Shown here one piece after another: positions 1 to 9,995 of a DNA stretch of 64,000 nt. Origin of the DNA: Kaistella flava (ex Peng et al. 2021) (GTDB taxonomy: Bacteria; Bacteroidota; Bacteroidia; Flavobacteriales; Weeksellaceae); the NCBI RefSeq assembly GCF_015191005.1, contig NZ_CP040442.1, positions 806,001 to 870,000 of the forward strand, in the 5' to 3' direction. How positions within the stretch are numbered: position 1 is the first letter of the stretch; each line of letters starts with the position of its first letter. The notes under the pieces were generated by a model. The model had not been told where the DNA came from and searched no databases. It saw only the letters and a program-made list of their open reading frames with translations. Both the position numbers and the translations under genes were made by a program.

Positions 1-2144
1 CGGTCATCGACCAAGAAAGTAATGCTGGGAAATATTATTGCCCGATGTTTTGTGAAGGCGACAAAGTTTATGATTCTAATGTAGGCTGTCCGGTTTGCGG
101 AATGGATTTGGTTAAAATTCCGGAGAAAGGAGAAAAAGCTTCCGATGATGACACGTATAAATTGTTAAGGAATAAATTTCTGATTTCCTTAATTTTTACC
201 ATTCCGGTTTTCATTTTATCAATGGGCGGAATGTGGTTTAAATTTCCTTTTTCAAATAAAGTTCAGGGGTTTTTAGAATTAGCACTTTCAGTTCCAGTGA
301 TCTTTTATGCAGGTTGGTTTATTTTAAAAAGAGGATTTATTTCCTTTAAAACCTGGAACCTCAATATGTTCTCGCTAATTGCTTTAGGTGCATTTGCAGC
401 TTTCTTTTTCAGTTTATTGGCATTATTCTTTCCTGAAATATTACCCCACGAAATTTCTCATGAAGGAAAAACACCGCTTTATTTTGAATCGGTTTGCGTG
501 ATTTTAACTTTGGTGATCATGGGTCAAATGCTTGAAGCTAGGGCGCACCAAAAAACAGGAAAAGCGATTGAAGAGTTAATGAACCTTTCACCCGATGAAG
601 CTAATCTCATTATTAATAATATCGAAAAGAAAGTTCCGCTTTCTGAAGTTAAAATCGGTAATTTCTTGAGAGTGAAACCAGGAGAAAAAATTCCAGTTGA
701 CGGAAAAATTACGGAGGGAAATTCTACGGTTGACGAAAGCATGATTACGGGCGAACCAATTCCGATGGAGAAAAGCTCAGGAATGAAGGTGACTTCCGGA
801 ACGATTAATGGGAACGGAACCTTTTTAATGAAAGCGGAAAAAGTAGGTGACGAAACCTTGCTTTCTCAAATTATTAAAATGGTAAATGATGCGACCAGAA
901 GTAAAGCACCCATTCAGAAATTAGCAGATAAAATTTCTAAAATATTCGTTCCTACCGTAATTGGAATTTCAGTTTTGACCTTTATTTTATGGCGAATTTT
1001 TGGTGGAGAGAATGCCTTAATTTATGCTTTGGTAAATGCTGTAGCTGTTTTAATTGTGGCTTGTCCGTGTGCTTTAGGATTAGCAACACCGATGTCTTTA
1101 ACGGTCGGAATTGCGAAAGGTGCTAAAAATGGAATCCTCATTAAGAATGCTGAAGCACTTGAACAAATGCATAAAGTAAACGTTCTAATTACCGACAAGA
1201 CAGGAACTTTAACTGAGGGGAAACCAAAATTGGATGAAGTGATTCCTTCTGATAATGTTGACAAAACTTTGGTTTTAAAATTAGCAGCTTCTTTAAATCA
1301 AAATTCAGAACATCCACTTTCAAATGCCGTTTTAACTGAATTTAAAAAAGAAAATCACGATTTTGAAAAAATAGAAAATTTTGAAAACATTTCCGGAAAA
1401 GGGGTAAAAGGAATAATTGATGGTGAAACAGTTTTACTTGGGAATAATTCTCTTTTAAAACAATTTAACATTGAAATTCCAGATTCTTTAAAACAGAAAA
1501 TAACCGAAAATGAAGATAAAGCAAAAACAATTTCTTTCTTAGCCAAAGGAAATCAGGTTTTAGGAATCCTTAGTTTTTCAGATAATATTAAAGAAAGTTC
1601 GAAACGTGCCATTCAGTATTTACAAGAAAATAATGTTGAAGTTATTATGATGACTGGCGATAATGAACATACTGCGAAAGCCGTTGCCCAGGAATTGGGT
1701 ATTGAAAAATACTTTGCGAATTGCTTGCCACAGGATAAATTAGCAGAAATAAAAAGACTTCAAGCCGAAGGAAAAATAGTTGCCATGACTGGAGATGGAA
1801 TTAATGACGCTCCGGCCTTAGCACAATCTAACGTAGGAATTGCGATGGGAACCGGAACCGATGTTGCCATTGAAAGTGCGCAAATTACTTTGCTAAAAGG
1901 TGATATTTTAGGTGTTGCAAAAGCAAAAATTTTAAGTGAGAAATTATTGAAGAATATTAGAGAAAATCTATTCTTCGCATTTCTCTATAATACCTTGGGA
2001 ATACCAGTTGCAGCAGGATTGCTTTACCCTATTTTCGGAATTCTGATGAGTCCGATGATTGCAGCTGCAGCGATGAGTTTTAGTTCAGTTTCGGTGATTC
2101 TAAATTCGTTGCGATTAAATGGAGTTGATTTGAAAATCAAGTAA
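1..2144 (+). CDS. copA: Copper-type heavy-metal P1B ATPase, 5' end outside window
   Basis: Membrane pump that uses ATP to export Cu/Ag-type ions. The reading frame is open to the window edge (first full codon at base 3), so the N-terminus is missing. A cysteine-rich metal-binding module comes first (YYCPM, then CPVCGMDL at about 86-110). Numbered from the Met at base 45, the actuator motif TGEP is near residue 235, the transmembrane metal site CPC at 340-342, the phosphorylation motif DKTGT from Asp384, an SEHPL nucleotide-binding motif follows, and GDGINDAP is near 583. The CPC motif is typical of Cu(I)/Ag(I) pumps (family knowledge). Further upstream metal-binding domains are likely but not visible. 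Confidence 0.93.
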   Translation, partial: VIDQESNAGKYYCPMFCEGDKVYDSNVGCPVCGMDLVKIPEKGEKASDDDTYKLLRNKFLISLIFTIPVFILSMGGMWFKFPFSNKVQGFLELALSVPVIFYAGWFILKRGFISFKTWNLNMFSLIALGAFAAFFFSLLALFFPEILPHEISHEGKTPLYFESVCVILTLVIMGQMLEARAHQKTGKAIEELMNLSPDEANLIINNIEKKVPLSEVKIGNFLRVKPGEKIPVDGKITEGNSTVDESMITGEPIPMEKSSGMKVTSGTINGNGTFLMKAEKVGDETLLSQIIKMVNDATRSKAPIQKLADKISKIFVPTVIGISVLTFILWRIFGGENALIYALVNAVAVLIVACPCALGLATPMSLTVGIAKGAKNGILIKNAEALEQMHKVNVLITDKTGTLTEGKPKLDEVIPSDNVDKTLVLKLAASLNQNSEHPLSNAVLTEFKKENHDFEKIENFENISGKGVKGIIDGETVLLGNNSLLKQFNIEIPDSLKQKITENEDKAKTISFLAKGNQVLGILSFSDNIKESSKRAIQYLQENNVEVIMMTGDNEHTAKAVAQELGIEKYFANCLPQDKLAEIKRLQAEGKIVAMTGDGINDAPALAQSNVGIAMGTGTDVAIESAQITLLKGDILGVAKAKILSEKLLKNIRENLFFAFLYNTLGIPVAAGLLYPIFGILMSPMIAAAAMSFSSVSVILNSLRLNGVDLKIK

Positions 2145-2174
2145 TCTCTTAAACCACAAATTTCAACAATGAAC

Positions 2175-2375
2175 TTTTAACCACAAAGTCACAAAGTTTA
2201 TTCGCGGCTAAATACATTTAACACATTAGTCACATTAGTTTTTTAGTTAAATGCAAAGTTCACAAAAGTTTGGCGCACGGCAATTTCCGTAGGAAATCTT
2301 AATGAACTTAGCTTCTTAACCAAAATCTTAATGGTTAAATTTTACAGTAAACTTTTGCGGCTTTGAGGTTGAATA
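2175..2375. repeat. Dispersed intergenic repeat, copy 1
   Basis: No ORF is visible here. The stretch carries the 'ACCACAAAGTCACAAAG' type motif, then CTTAATGAAC...CTTCTTAAC...CTTAATGGTT. A diverged copy with the same order of motifs lies at about 28995-29185. It looks like a degenerate non-coding repeat family rather than a gene. Confidence 0.5.
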
Positions 2376-2399
2376 AAAAATAGTTGATTTCAGAAAGGT

Positions 2400-3377
2400 T
2401 TAGAATTTCCTTTCAATAACGTAATCAAGCATTAATTGTAATGATTTCTTAGCTTCAGAATCTGGGAATTCAGCGAGAATATCTTTTGCGTTTTGCTGAT
2501 ATTCTTTCATTTTATCGACTGCGTAATCTAACCCACCAGAGCTTTTTACAAACGCAATGAGTTCTTTCACTCTTTTCTGGTCGTTGTTATAGCGCTTAAT
2601 CGTAGTGAAATAATATTTACGGTCTTTTTCATTAGCCGTTTTTAAAGCATAAATTAATGGCAAAGTCATCTTTTGCTCTTTAATGTCAATTCCAACAGGT
2701 TTACCTATGATTGTGGTCGTCAGATAATCGAATAAATCATCTTTAATCTGGAAAGCCATTCCGGTCAATGTACCAAATTCCATCATTTTCTTGGATAACG
2801 TTTCATCGTTGCTGGCAGAGAGAACTCCTATTTCGCAACAAGCAGCAATTAAAGTGGCGGTTTTCTGACGGATAATTTCGTAGTAAACATCTTCAGTAAT
2901 ATCTAATTTACGGGCTTTCTCCAATTGTAACAATTCCCCTTCTGCCATCTCACGGATCGTTCTGGAAATTACAGCAAGCAAATCGAAATCTTTATGATCG
3001 GTAGAAAGTAAAACTGCTTTCGATAAAAGATAATCTCCTACTAGAACTGCAATTTTATTTTTCCATAAAGCGTTAATAGAAAAGAAATTACGACGTTTAA
3101 AACTTTCATCTACAACATCATCATGAACCAAAGTCGCGGTATGAATCAACTCAATCATGGAAGCTCCACGAAAGGTCTTTTCGTTCACGTCACCAACCAG
3201 TTTTGCGCAAAGAAATACAAACATCGGACGCATTTGTTTTCCTTTTGTAGTCACGATAAATCGTGTAACCTTATCCAAAAGTGCTACATTGCTCTGCATC
3301 GATTCGTAAAACTTCTGTTCAAAAAGTTTCATCTCTGCATTAATTGGTTTTTTAATTTCTTCTACGATGTTCGCCAC
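2400..3377 (-). CDS. Polyprenyl diphosphate synthase
   Basis: 325-residue trans-isoprenyl diphosphate synthase that condenses isopentenyl diphosphate onto an allylic primer, probably for the menaquinone side chain. Both aspartate-rich motifs are visible: first HDDVVDE followed by RR, second KDDLFDY. Length is normal for octaprenyl/heptaprenyl-type enzymes; the exact chain length cannot be read from sequence. The start codon is GTG (complement of 3375-3377); the frame has no nearby ATG, and the next Met is at residue 16. It stands alone, convergent with the ATPase gene. Confidence 0.9.
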   Translation of the reverse strand: MANIVEEIKKPINAEMKLFEQKFYESMQSNVALLDKVTRFIVTTKGKQMRPMFVFLCAKLVGDVNEKTFRGASMIELIHTATLVHDDVVDESFKRRNFFSINALWKNKIAVLVGDYLLSKAVLLSTDHKDFDLLAVISRTIREMAEGELLQLEKARKLDITEDVYYEIIRQKTATLIAACCEIGVLSASNDETLSKKMMEFGTLTGMAFQIKDDLFDYLTTTIIGKPVGIDIKEQKMTLPLIYALKTANEKDRKYYFTTIKRYNNDQKRVKELIAFVKSSGGLDYAVDKMKEYQQNAKDILAEFPDSEAKKSLQLMLDYVIERKF

Positions 3378-3469
3378 GAATGAATGATAAAGGATTATAA
3401 TTGATGAATAGCTACAAAGATAATTATAAATAAAGAATATCTTAGAATTAATCGGCCTTTCAAATTGAT

Positions 3470-4354
3470 TTATTTCAGTTTTTCAAAAGGAATAAAATAC
3501 AAATAAGGTTTTACTTTAATAATTGGCAAATTAAATTCTTCTCCGGAAATATAAATACCTTGTTCATCCACTGCAATTCCTTCTATTTGTCCGATGGTTA
3601 AAGAACTTCCGAGATAATATTTCTTTGGTTTTTCTTTAAAGAAAATTCCCGGTTCGGTTTCATTAAAAATAGTGAGAAATACTTCTGTTTTTTTGGTATA
3701 ACCTACTAAATATAATTTTTTGTCAAAATAAGCAGCGTCGGTAACTACATAACCTGTTGGAAAAGTTTCTATTTTTTGTGCCGGTTGATTTTCTGAAATC
3801 GCCGGATCAACAATATAATGCGTTGTATATTTCGAAACCCATTCTTTGGTGAAAACGTGAATTTTTCCGTTGAGGAAAATCATGGCTTCTGCGTCGAAAT
3901 CGTTGTTTAGATTTTTTGGAGTGAAATCTTTTTGTTCTGGATAATAGAAAGGAATTGCCTGAGCGTTGTTAGAGCTAGGAGCTCTAACAGAGCTGTCAAA
4001 AGGAATTTTGTAAATCACCAGATCTTTTCTGGCTCCGACATTATTACCGAAATCGCCAATGTATATATTGGTTGAATCTGAGGTAATTGCTTCCCAATCT
4101 TTATTGATTAAATTGGTTTTAAATACATTTTGAATCTTTCCAGTCGTTTTATCGATTTCAAAAATTTCGGAACTATTTCCGCTATCGTTAATGGTGAACA
4201 AGCGTTTGTTGAAAAAATCTAAACCAGAATTTTCATTTAAGGAATCACTTAAAATTGCGGTTCGGTATTTATTAATTTTGAACCAGTCGTAATCTTGCTG
4301 AGCAGAAAAACTCAGAGAACTCAATATCAAAAATAAGAGAAAAAACTTCTTCAT
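3470..4354 (-). CDS. Secreted protein with beta-propeller-like repeats
   Basis: 294 residues. A hydrophobic signal peptide ends near SFSAQQ. The body has recurring strand-rich segments such as NSGLDFFNKRLFTINDSGN, DWEAITSD and IYIGDFGNN, reminiscent of SdiA-regulated/NHL-type six-bladed propellers. No catalytic motif is recognised. The likely role is extracytoplasmic, but the function is unknown. It follows the DUF1275 gene on the same strand but is separated by 178 bp containing a dispersed repeat, so it is probably its own unit. Confidence 0.6.
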   Translation of the reverse strand: MKKFFLLFLILSSLSFSAQQDYDWFKINKYRTAILSDSLNENSGLDFFNKRLFTINDSGNSSEIFEIDKTTGKIQNVFKTNLINKDWEAITSDSTNIYIGDFGNNVGARKDLVIYKIPFDSSVRAPSSNNAQAIPFYYPEQKDFTPKNLNNDFDAEAMIFLNGKIHVFTKEWVSKYTTHYIVDPAISENQPAQKIETFPTGYVVTDAAYFDKKLYLVGYTKKTEVFLTIFNETEPGIFFKEKPKKYYLGSSLTIGQIEGIAVDEQGIYISGEEFNLPIIKVKPYLYFIPFEKLK

Positions 4355-4401
4355 TGATTGTTTTTAATTTTTTAACGAAGTATTAATTAATTCCGGATCT
4401 C

Positions 4402-4514
4402 GCAGCCCGACTTGAACGGAAATCCTTTTTTTTTGCGTGGCCAAGAGCTCTGGCAAAAAAAAGCGGGAGCCCTTCGACAAGCTCAGGATAAACTCAGGCG
4501 GAAATGTCTGCCCA
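4402..4514. repeat. Dispersed intergenic repeat (REP-like), copy A
   Basis: Begins GCAGCCCGACTTGAACGGA, has a T-rich centre, then AAAGCGGGAG and CCCTTCGACAAGCTCAGGA, and ends GGCGGAAATGTCTGCCC. A second copy at 35553-35695 has the same start and end. The CTTCGACAAGCTCAGG core is a widely dispersed repeat in bacterial genomes (general knowledge). Confidence 0.75.
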
Positions 4515-4532
4515 AATAAACTCTAAAGATAA

Positions 4533-5252
4533 TCATCCTCTCCTGCGTTTTAATAAAAGAAACTGGATTTTCATGAAATCATAAAGCAGTCCTCCCAGCA
4601 AAATCGCAGACCCAAGAATTAGGGATTTTATGCTAAAATGCTCGAATAAAACACCACCGGAAAGGCCACCGAAAAAGAACATGAAAATGATGGTGAGTCG
4701 TAATTTGATGGACTTTATTAATCTTCGTTTGTGAAATTGATCTTTGAAAAAAAAGAGTTGGGAAAATTCTATTCCCATATCGGTGAAAAGTCCCGTTAGA
4801 TGTGTGGTTCGGACAATTGATTTTGAAATACTGGTCACTAAAGAATTTTGCATTCCCATGGCAAAAAGTAAACTGTAAGCGATTACATCTGGATTTTCTT
4901 TGATTAAATAATTTCCGGTAAACGCAATTATACCGAGAATGATTGCTTCGGTAATAATTGGAAATATATAGGTTTCACTTTCTCGAATTCTGGAATAGGT
5001 TTCGACCATAAAATTGGCAAAGAAGGCTCCTAAGAAAAAGAAAATTATAAAGAGCGCAACGTGAAAGGCATTTTCGAAATTGAGTTTGAAAACTTCGTCG
5101 ACGAAAAAAGCGAAATGTCCGGTAACATTGGTGGTTAATTTTTGTACGGAGAAAAACCCCACAACATTGACCAAACCGGCAACAAACGAAAGTAAGGACG
5201 CAATGCCGAGGTTATGTTTTGGTGTTCTGGTTTTGCCGATGTGTGAAAACAT
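4533..5252 (-). CDS. DUF1275 (YoaK-type) membrane protein
   Basis: 239-residue integral membrane protein with about six hydrophobic segments. The N-terminal part with GLVNVVGFF and VTGHFAFF matches the DUF1275/YoaK family, whose function is not established. Its ATG overlaps the stop codon of rlmN by one base (TAATG at 5250-5254), so the two are very probably co-transcribed and translationally coupled. The C-terminus is basic (KRRRG). Confidence 0.82.
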   Translation of the reverse strand: MFSHIGKTRTPKHNLGIASLLSFVAGLVNVVGFFSVQKLTTNVTGHFAFFVDEVFKLNFENAFHVALFIIFFFLGAFFANFMVETYSRIRESETYIFPIITEAIILGIIAFTGNYLIKENPDVIAYSLLFAMGMQNSLVTSISKSIVRTTHLTGLFTDMGIEFSQLFFFKDQFHKRRLIKSIKLRLTIIFMFFFGGLSGGVLFEHFSIKSLILGSAILLGGLLYDFMKIQFLLLKRRRG

Positions 5253-6286
5253 TACTCACTGCTTTTGTTGGCTAGTTGTCCGCAAGCTGCGTCGATATCG
5301 CCGCCGCGACTTCTGCGAATAAGAACGGTAATTCCGGCTTTTTCTAATTGTCGAACGTAGTTGTCTTCCGCTGCTTTATTGCATTGGTCGTATTTTCCGT
5401 CACCGATTGGATTGTATTGAATTAGATTCACTTTACTCGGAATCTGCTTACAATAACGAATTAATGCTTTGATATCTTCGTCCTGGTCATTAATTCCTTT
5501 CCAAACGCAGTATTCAAAAGTGATAATATTTCCTGTTTTTTCGTACCAATATTTTAGGGAATCCATAATATCAGTTAACGGGAATTTATCAGAGAAAGGC
5601 ATAATTTCGTTTCTCTTTTTCTCGATAGCGGAATGTAAAGAAAGTGCTAATTTCACTTTGATATCTTCATCAGCCAACATTTTAATCATCTTCGGAATTC
5701 CGGATGTAGAAACGGTAATTCGTCTTGGTGACATTCCCATTCCTTCAGGTTCGGTAATTTTTTTGATGGATTCGACAACGTTTTTGTAATTCATCATCGG
5801 CTCTCCCATTCCCATAAACACAATGTTTGAAAGTGGTCGGTCGAAATATAATTTACTTTGTCTGTCGATTAAGGCAACTTGATCTACAATTTCTGCGACT
5901 TCAAGATTTCGCATTCTTTTCAATCGTGCAGTTGCACAAAATTCACAATTCAATGAACAGCCAACTTGAGAAGAAACACAAGCTGTAGTTCTTGTTTCGG
6001 TCGGAATTAAAACGGATTCTACCAAAAGTCCGTCATGTAATTTTACGCCATTTTTAATGGTTCCATCTTTCGACCTTTGAAGTTGATCTACCGAAATAGG
6101 ATTAATCAAATATTCCTTTGAAATACGGTCTCTCAAGTCTTTAGAAAGATTCGTCATCTCCTCGATCGAATGCATGTTTTTGCTCCAAAGCCAATCATAG
6201 ACTTGTTTTGCACGAAAAGGTTTCTCGCCTAAAGAGACGAAATATTCCTGTAATTGATCGAGTGATAAAGTTCGGATATCCTTCAT
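5252..6286 (-). CDS. rlmN: Dual-specificity 23S rRNA A2503 / tRNA A37 C2-methyltransferase RlmN
   Basis: 344-residue radical-SAM enzyme that methylates C2 of A2503 in 23S rRNA and of A37 in some tRNAs. The radical-SAM cluster motif CX3CX2C is visible as CSLNCEFC. An FMGMGEPMMN segment (SAM site), NPIGDGKYD and a C-terminal CGQL with the second catalytic Cys are present. Length is normal. The downstream DUF1275 gene overlaps its stop codon. Confidence 0.96.
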   Translation of the reverse strand: MKDIRTLSLDQLQEYFVSLGEKPFRAKQVYDWLWSKNMHSIEEMTNLSKDLRDRISKEYLINPISVDQLQRSKDGTIKNGVKLHDGLLVESVLIPTETRTTACVSSQVGCSLNCEFCATARLKRMRNLEVAEIVDQVALIDRQSKLYFDRPLSNIVFMGMGEPMMNYKNVVESIKKITEPEGMGMSPRRITVSTSGIPKMIKMLADEDIKVKLALSLHSAIEKKRNEIMPFSDKFPLTDIMDSLKYWYEKTGNIITFEYCVWKGINDQDEDIKALIRYCKQIPSKVNLIQYNPIGDGKYDQCNKAAEDNYVRQLEKAGITVLIRRSRGGDIDAACGQLANKSSE

Positions 6287-6328
6287 TGTATAATAAGAGC
6301 CAAGTAAAAAGTGAAAAGAGCCATATGT

Positions 6329-6675
6329 TTACAACTTGGTATTGTTAACGATTGCTCCAAATATGTTTTTAAGTTCTGTACTTTCAGCAAGTAGTTGATC
6401 CAATTCTTCATTCTGTCCTTCTTCGAGTGCTTTAATCACTCTTAACCAATAATTAGATTCTCTTGTTTCTCGTAAAGAAATTTTGACTTTATTTTTAAAG
6501 TCTGCTTTTGAAGAGCCCGCTTGAGATTCTTCATAATTAGCACCAAGTGAAGTTGAAGATTTCCCCAGTTGAAATCGTATTAACCGATATTCTGGATCAT
6601 TTGGAAGTTTCCTTAAAAACTTTAGACAATGAATTCCAAACCAAAAGGTCCTCTCTAGTAAATCATTTTTTTCAT
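6329..6675 (-). pseudogene. Four-helix bundle protein, frame broken after start codon
   Basis: The minus-strand frame encodes DLLERTFWFGIHCLKFLRKL, then SSTSLGANYEESQAGSS, then ESNYWLRVIKAL, which clearly matches the S23-type four-helix bundle family often found as rRNA intervening sequences or small solo genes. The only ATG (complement of 6673-6675) is followed by seven A and runs into a stop. An eighth A would read MKKNDLLERTF and join the family frame. It is therefore either a one-base deletion mutant or a homopolymer sequencing error. Function of stand-alone members is unknown. Confidence 0.7.
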
Positions 6676-6775
6676 AAAAAAATTTTGATTTACTAAAGTT
6701 AACCTTTCTAATTTATATAAAATATCAAGTATCTTACTTGATTCTTTTTACTTTTTACTTGGCTCTTCTATTTTC

Positions 6776-7825
6776 TTAGATGATCAACATGGCGTCACCG
6801 TAAGAATAGAATTTGTATTTGTGTTTAACAGCTTCCTCGTAAGCGTGCATCAAGAAATCCTTTCCTGCAAACGCTGCAACCATCATCATTAATGTAGATT
6901 TTGGTGTGTGGAAGTTGGTGATCATACAGTTTGCTACACCGAAATCGTGTGGAGGGAAAATAAATTTATTAGTCCAACCATGATAAGGTCCAATTTTTCT
7001 ATTTGAAGAAACTGAAGTCTCAATCGTTCTCATCGTCGTAGTTCCAACGGCACAAACTCTTCTACCTTCAGCAACAGCTTTGTTGATGATATCTGCGTTT
7101 TCCTGAGTGATAATGGCTTCTTCAGATTCCATTTTGTGTTTCGATAAATCTTCAACTTCGATTGGATTAAAAGTTCCTAAACCAACGTGAAGTGTAATTT
7201 CCGCGAAATCAATTCCTTTGATTTCTAATCTTTTCATCAAATGTTTTGAAAAGTGTAAACCTGCAGTTGGAGCTGCAACAGCACCTTCATGTTTTGCATA
7301 AATCGTTTGGTAACGTTCTGCATCTTCTGGTTCAACTTCTCTTTTGAAATATTTTGGAAGTGGCGTTTCGCCCAATTCTTTTAATTTTGCACGGAATTCT
7401 TCGTAAGAACCATCATATAAAAATCTTAAAGTTCTTCCTCTTGAAGTGGTATTGTCAATAACTTCAGCAACCAAACCTTCATCTTCGGTAAAGAATAATT
7501 TATTACCGATTCTGATTTTTCTTGCTGGATCTACCAATACGTCCCAAACGCGGGTTTCTTTATCTAATTCTCTTAATAAGAAAACTTCGATTTTTGCTCC
7601 CGTTTTTTCTTTATTCCCATATAATCTTGCTGGAAAAACTTTGGTATTATTAAAGATAAAAAGATCGTGTTCGTCGAAATAATCTACAACGTCTTTGAAA
7701 TGTTTATGTTCTATGGTTTGTGTCGCACGGTTAAGAACCATGAGTTTTGCATCGTCTCTGTGTTCTGCTGGATGTTCTGCCAAAAGTTCTTCTGGCAAGT
7801 CAAAGTTAAAATGGGATGTTTTCAT
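6776..7825 (-). CDS. queA: S-adenosylmethionine:tRNA ribosyltransferase-isomerase
   Basis: 349 residues. It transfers and isomerises the ribosyl moiety of AdoMet onto preQ1-modified tRNA to make epoxyqueuosine. Family hallmarks are seen: [20 protein letters not shown] at the N-terminus, [21 protein letters not shown] near the middle, and [20 protein letters not shown]. Full length for the family. A single gene with an AT-rich leader. Confidence 0.97.
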   Translation of the reverse strand: MKTSHFNFDLPEELLAEHPAEHRDDAKLMVLNRATQTIEHKHFKDVVDYFDEHDLFIFNNTKVFPARLYGNKEKTGAKIEVFLLRELDKETRVWDVLVDPARKIRIGNKLFFTEDEGLVAEVIDNTTSRGRTLRFLYDGSYEEFRAKLKELGETPLPKYFKREVEPEDAERYQTIYAKHEGAVAAPTAGLHFSKHLMKRLEIKGIDFAEITLHVGLGTFNPIEVEDLSKHKMESEEAIITQENADIINKAVAEGRRVCAVGTTTMRTIETSVSSNRKIGPYHGWTNKFIFPPHDFGVANCMITNFHTPKSTLMMMVAAFAGKDFLMHAYEEAVKHKYKFYSYGDAMLII

Positions 7826-8019
7826 CTTTTTAAATTACGGTTTAAAAATTAGATCCGAAAAACAAAAAATTTCGGAGTGCAAATATACGACATTGAAAAG
7901 GCAAAGTCAAGTAAATGCGCTCTTTAATAATATCCTGGCTTATTCAAGGTGTTTTAAGACAAGTTTAAAATCAAAAATTGGACCTTTAAAAATGATGAAA
8001 ATTTGAAGGAATGTTTGGA

Positions 8020-8664
8020 CTAGAATTTTAATTCTTTTGGAAGTGTAATTTGGAGGTCTACATTTTTATATTCTTTTAAATTAATTTCACAAGTTTGGTT
8101 CCCTGTTTTATCGATGGCTTTAGAAACCATATAGTTTTCGGGATAAATTAATTCATTATAACTCCAGAAATGATGAAGTACACTTAAACGGTATATTGGA
8201 AATAGATTTTTATTGGCAGTAACTAAGCTTAGAGTTTGAGTTAAAAATGGTCTTTTTGATTTTTTAGTTCTATACATTTTCAGTACTACTTCTTTACCTG
8301 AAATATTTGGTTTTTCTACAAATTCAAAACGATAATCTTTGTCGTAATTAATTGCATTTAAATTAGTTGAATACTCATAGAGAAATTGAAACTGAATTTC
8401 ATTGTTAAGTTTCGATTTTATTACTTTAAAATGGTGTGCTAAATTATTTGTCCGATCACCTAGTATTCCGTGAAGTTCATTTTCGTGATTAATGATTTTC
8501 AGAGAATAACTGAAATCATCTGAATTAAAATAATTAACATTATCATATGCCAACTTATTTTTAGAGCTTGTACTCGTATAATTCGTCACGAAATCAAATT
8601 GATAAGTTTGCGAAAAGCCTAAACTAAAAGGCAGTAATAAAAATAAAATGTAAATTTTTCTCAT
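8020..8664 (-). CDS. Secreted protein of unknown function
   Basis: About 214 residues from the Met at 8664, chosen because it places a clean signal peptide (MRKIYILFLLL, cleavage near GFSQ) at the N-terminus; an upstream ATG at 8682 would add six residues. The mature part is rich in beta-strand-like and aromatic segments (YQFDFVTNY, FQFLYEYST). No family motif recognised. Divergent from the lipoprotein gene at 8804. Confidence 0.55.
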   Translation of the reverse strand: MRKIYILFLLLPFSLGFSQTYQFDFVTNYTSTSSKNKLAYDNVNYFNSDDFSYSLKIINHENELHGILGDRTNNLAHHFKVIKSKLNNEIQFQFLYEYSTNLNAINYDKDYRFEFVEKPNISGKEVVLKMYRTKKSKRPFLTQTLSLVTANKNLFPIYRLSVLHHFWSYNELIYPENYMVSKAIDKTGNQTCEINLKEYKNVDLQITLPKELKF

Positions 8665-8803
8665 CGACAATGATTTATTCAATTAGCACTACTCCATTTT
8701 TTTAATGAGGATTGTAGCTCAAAACAAATATAGAAATTTTTACCATGGAAATGTGAATGGAATGATTAATGCAACGCATTAAAAAAATCAAAAATTTTCT
8801 ATT

Positions 8804-9352
8804 ATGAAAAAATTATCATTGCTTACCGGAATATTAGTGTTGTTCTTTATGACAAGTTGTCGAGATATTGTCAATGCAGTCTTAGATGTTCTGCCACCAT
8901 TTGATGTTCCATTTAGCACAAATGTCGACGTTCCGTTTGCCAGTGTAAGTACAACAACTTATACCAGAACACCAGAAATCCCAATGAATATTGATTTAAA
9001 TGCGAAGATTAAAGAAAACAATCCTAATTTTTCTATCAATAATTTGAAGTCGGTGAAGTTGAATACGTTGAGTTTGGATTATATAAGTTCGCAATTAGGA
9101 AATAAATTAGATGTTATTAAAAACGCCAGAATTTATGTAAAATCTCCTAACCAAGCAGACCGATTAATTGCGACAGCGTATAATAATACGAATCCAAACA
9201 CAATCACTTTCACTTTAGAAGATACAGAGATTTTAGAATATTTCAGAACGAATCAAAATTCATTAATTATCGAAATTCAGGCAAGTAGAATTACTGCTGA
9301 TCAAATTAAGATGAATATGAATGCTGGTTTTAAGATAAAAGTTCAATTGTAA
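8804..9352 (+). CDS. Lipoprotein of unknown function
   Basis: 182 residues with a lipoprotein signal (hydrophobic stretch then MTSC, Cys as the lipidation site). The mature region has a beta-rich appearance (VDVPFASVSTTTYTRTPEIP), like small Bacteroidota outer-membrane or periplasmic lipoproteins. It is followed directly by a strong intrinsic terminator, so it is monocistronic. Function unknown. Confidence 0.7.
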   Translation: MKKLSLLTGILVLFFMTSCRDIVNAVLDVLPPFDVPFSTNVDVPFASVSTTTYTRTPEIPMNIDLNAKIKENNPNFSINNLKSVKLNTLSLDYISSQLGNKLDVIKNARIYVKSPNQADRLIATAYNNTNPNTITFTLEDTEILEYFRTNQNSLIIEIQASRITADQIKMNMNAGFKIKVQL

Positions 9353-9360
9353 AATATAGA

Positions 9361-9390
9361 AAAGACCGGAAATCATTGCCGGTCTTTTTT
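9361..9390 (+). terminator. Intrinsic terminator after the lipoprotein gene
   Basis: AAGACCGG (9362-9369) pairs with CCGGTCTT (9379-9386) and is followed by a T run. Confidence 0.85.
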
Positions 9391-9476
9391 AATTTAATCA
9401 AGAAGACTTATATTTTCTTGATTTTTTTATGTCAAATTTCATTTAAATAAATGAGATTTTATTTATTTAAATGATT

Positions 9477-9943
9477 TTAAACCGACCAGTCTTCTAATTT
9501 CTTTTCATAGGAAATGGTATAAGCAGGCGATGTTGATGGTAAAACAACTATCGGAATTTTCAAATCATTTGGAAGGATTTTAGCCAAAGTTTTAAAGGAT
9601 TTCTATTACAAAAGATGACTTTTATCGACGGAAAATCTTCCAACAACTGCAAAATATTATGATGATTTTCGTTTTTAATTTCTGTATCTAAACTTCCTTT
9701 TCTTTCGCAGGAATCAATGACGTCCCAAACGGCAATATCGTTTCTTTTCAAAAATTCTATTTTTTCAACATATTCTGTGGTGAATTCTTCTTGAAATAAT
9801 TCAAATAAAATTCTCCAGAATTTATTTTGTGGATGGGCATAATATTCCTGCATTTCCAAAGATTTAACACCAGGAACAGAACCTAAAATTAAAATCTTAG
9901 AATTTTTAGAAACAATTGGTGGAAAAGAAGAAATACGATTCAT
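9477..9943 (-). pseudogene. DNA-deoxyinosine glycosylase, frameshifted near C-terminus
   Basis: Uracil-DNA-glycosylase superfamily protein. The first part is intact: ILILGSVPGVKSLEMQEYYAHPQNKFWRI shows the GSxPG and HPxNxFW motifs of the deoxyinosine glycosylase group. After FCNRN the annotated frame stops at 9560. A neighbouring frame continues with TLAKILPND, VVLPSTSPAY and YEKKLEDW to a stop at 9477-9479, which is the expected C-terminal motif. One extra A in the run near 9604 would restore a protein of about 155 residues. Either a real mutation or a homopolymer error. Confidence 0.75.
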
Positions 9944-9958
9944 CGCTTAAAAATAGTA

Positions 9959-9990
9959 AAAAAAAAGAAGTTCAGATTTCTCTGAACTTC
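9959..9990 (-). terminator. Intrinsic terminator after the S9 peptidase gene
   Basis: GAAGTTCAGA (9967-9976) pairs with TCTGAACTTC (9981-9990). The minus-strand transcript then runs into U residues (A run at 9959-9966). Confidence 0.85.
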
Positions 9991-9995
9991 CATAT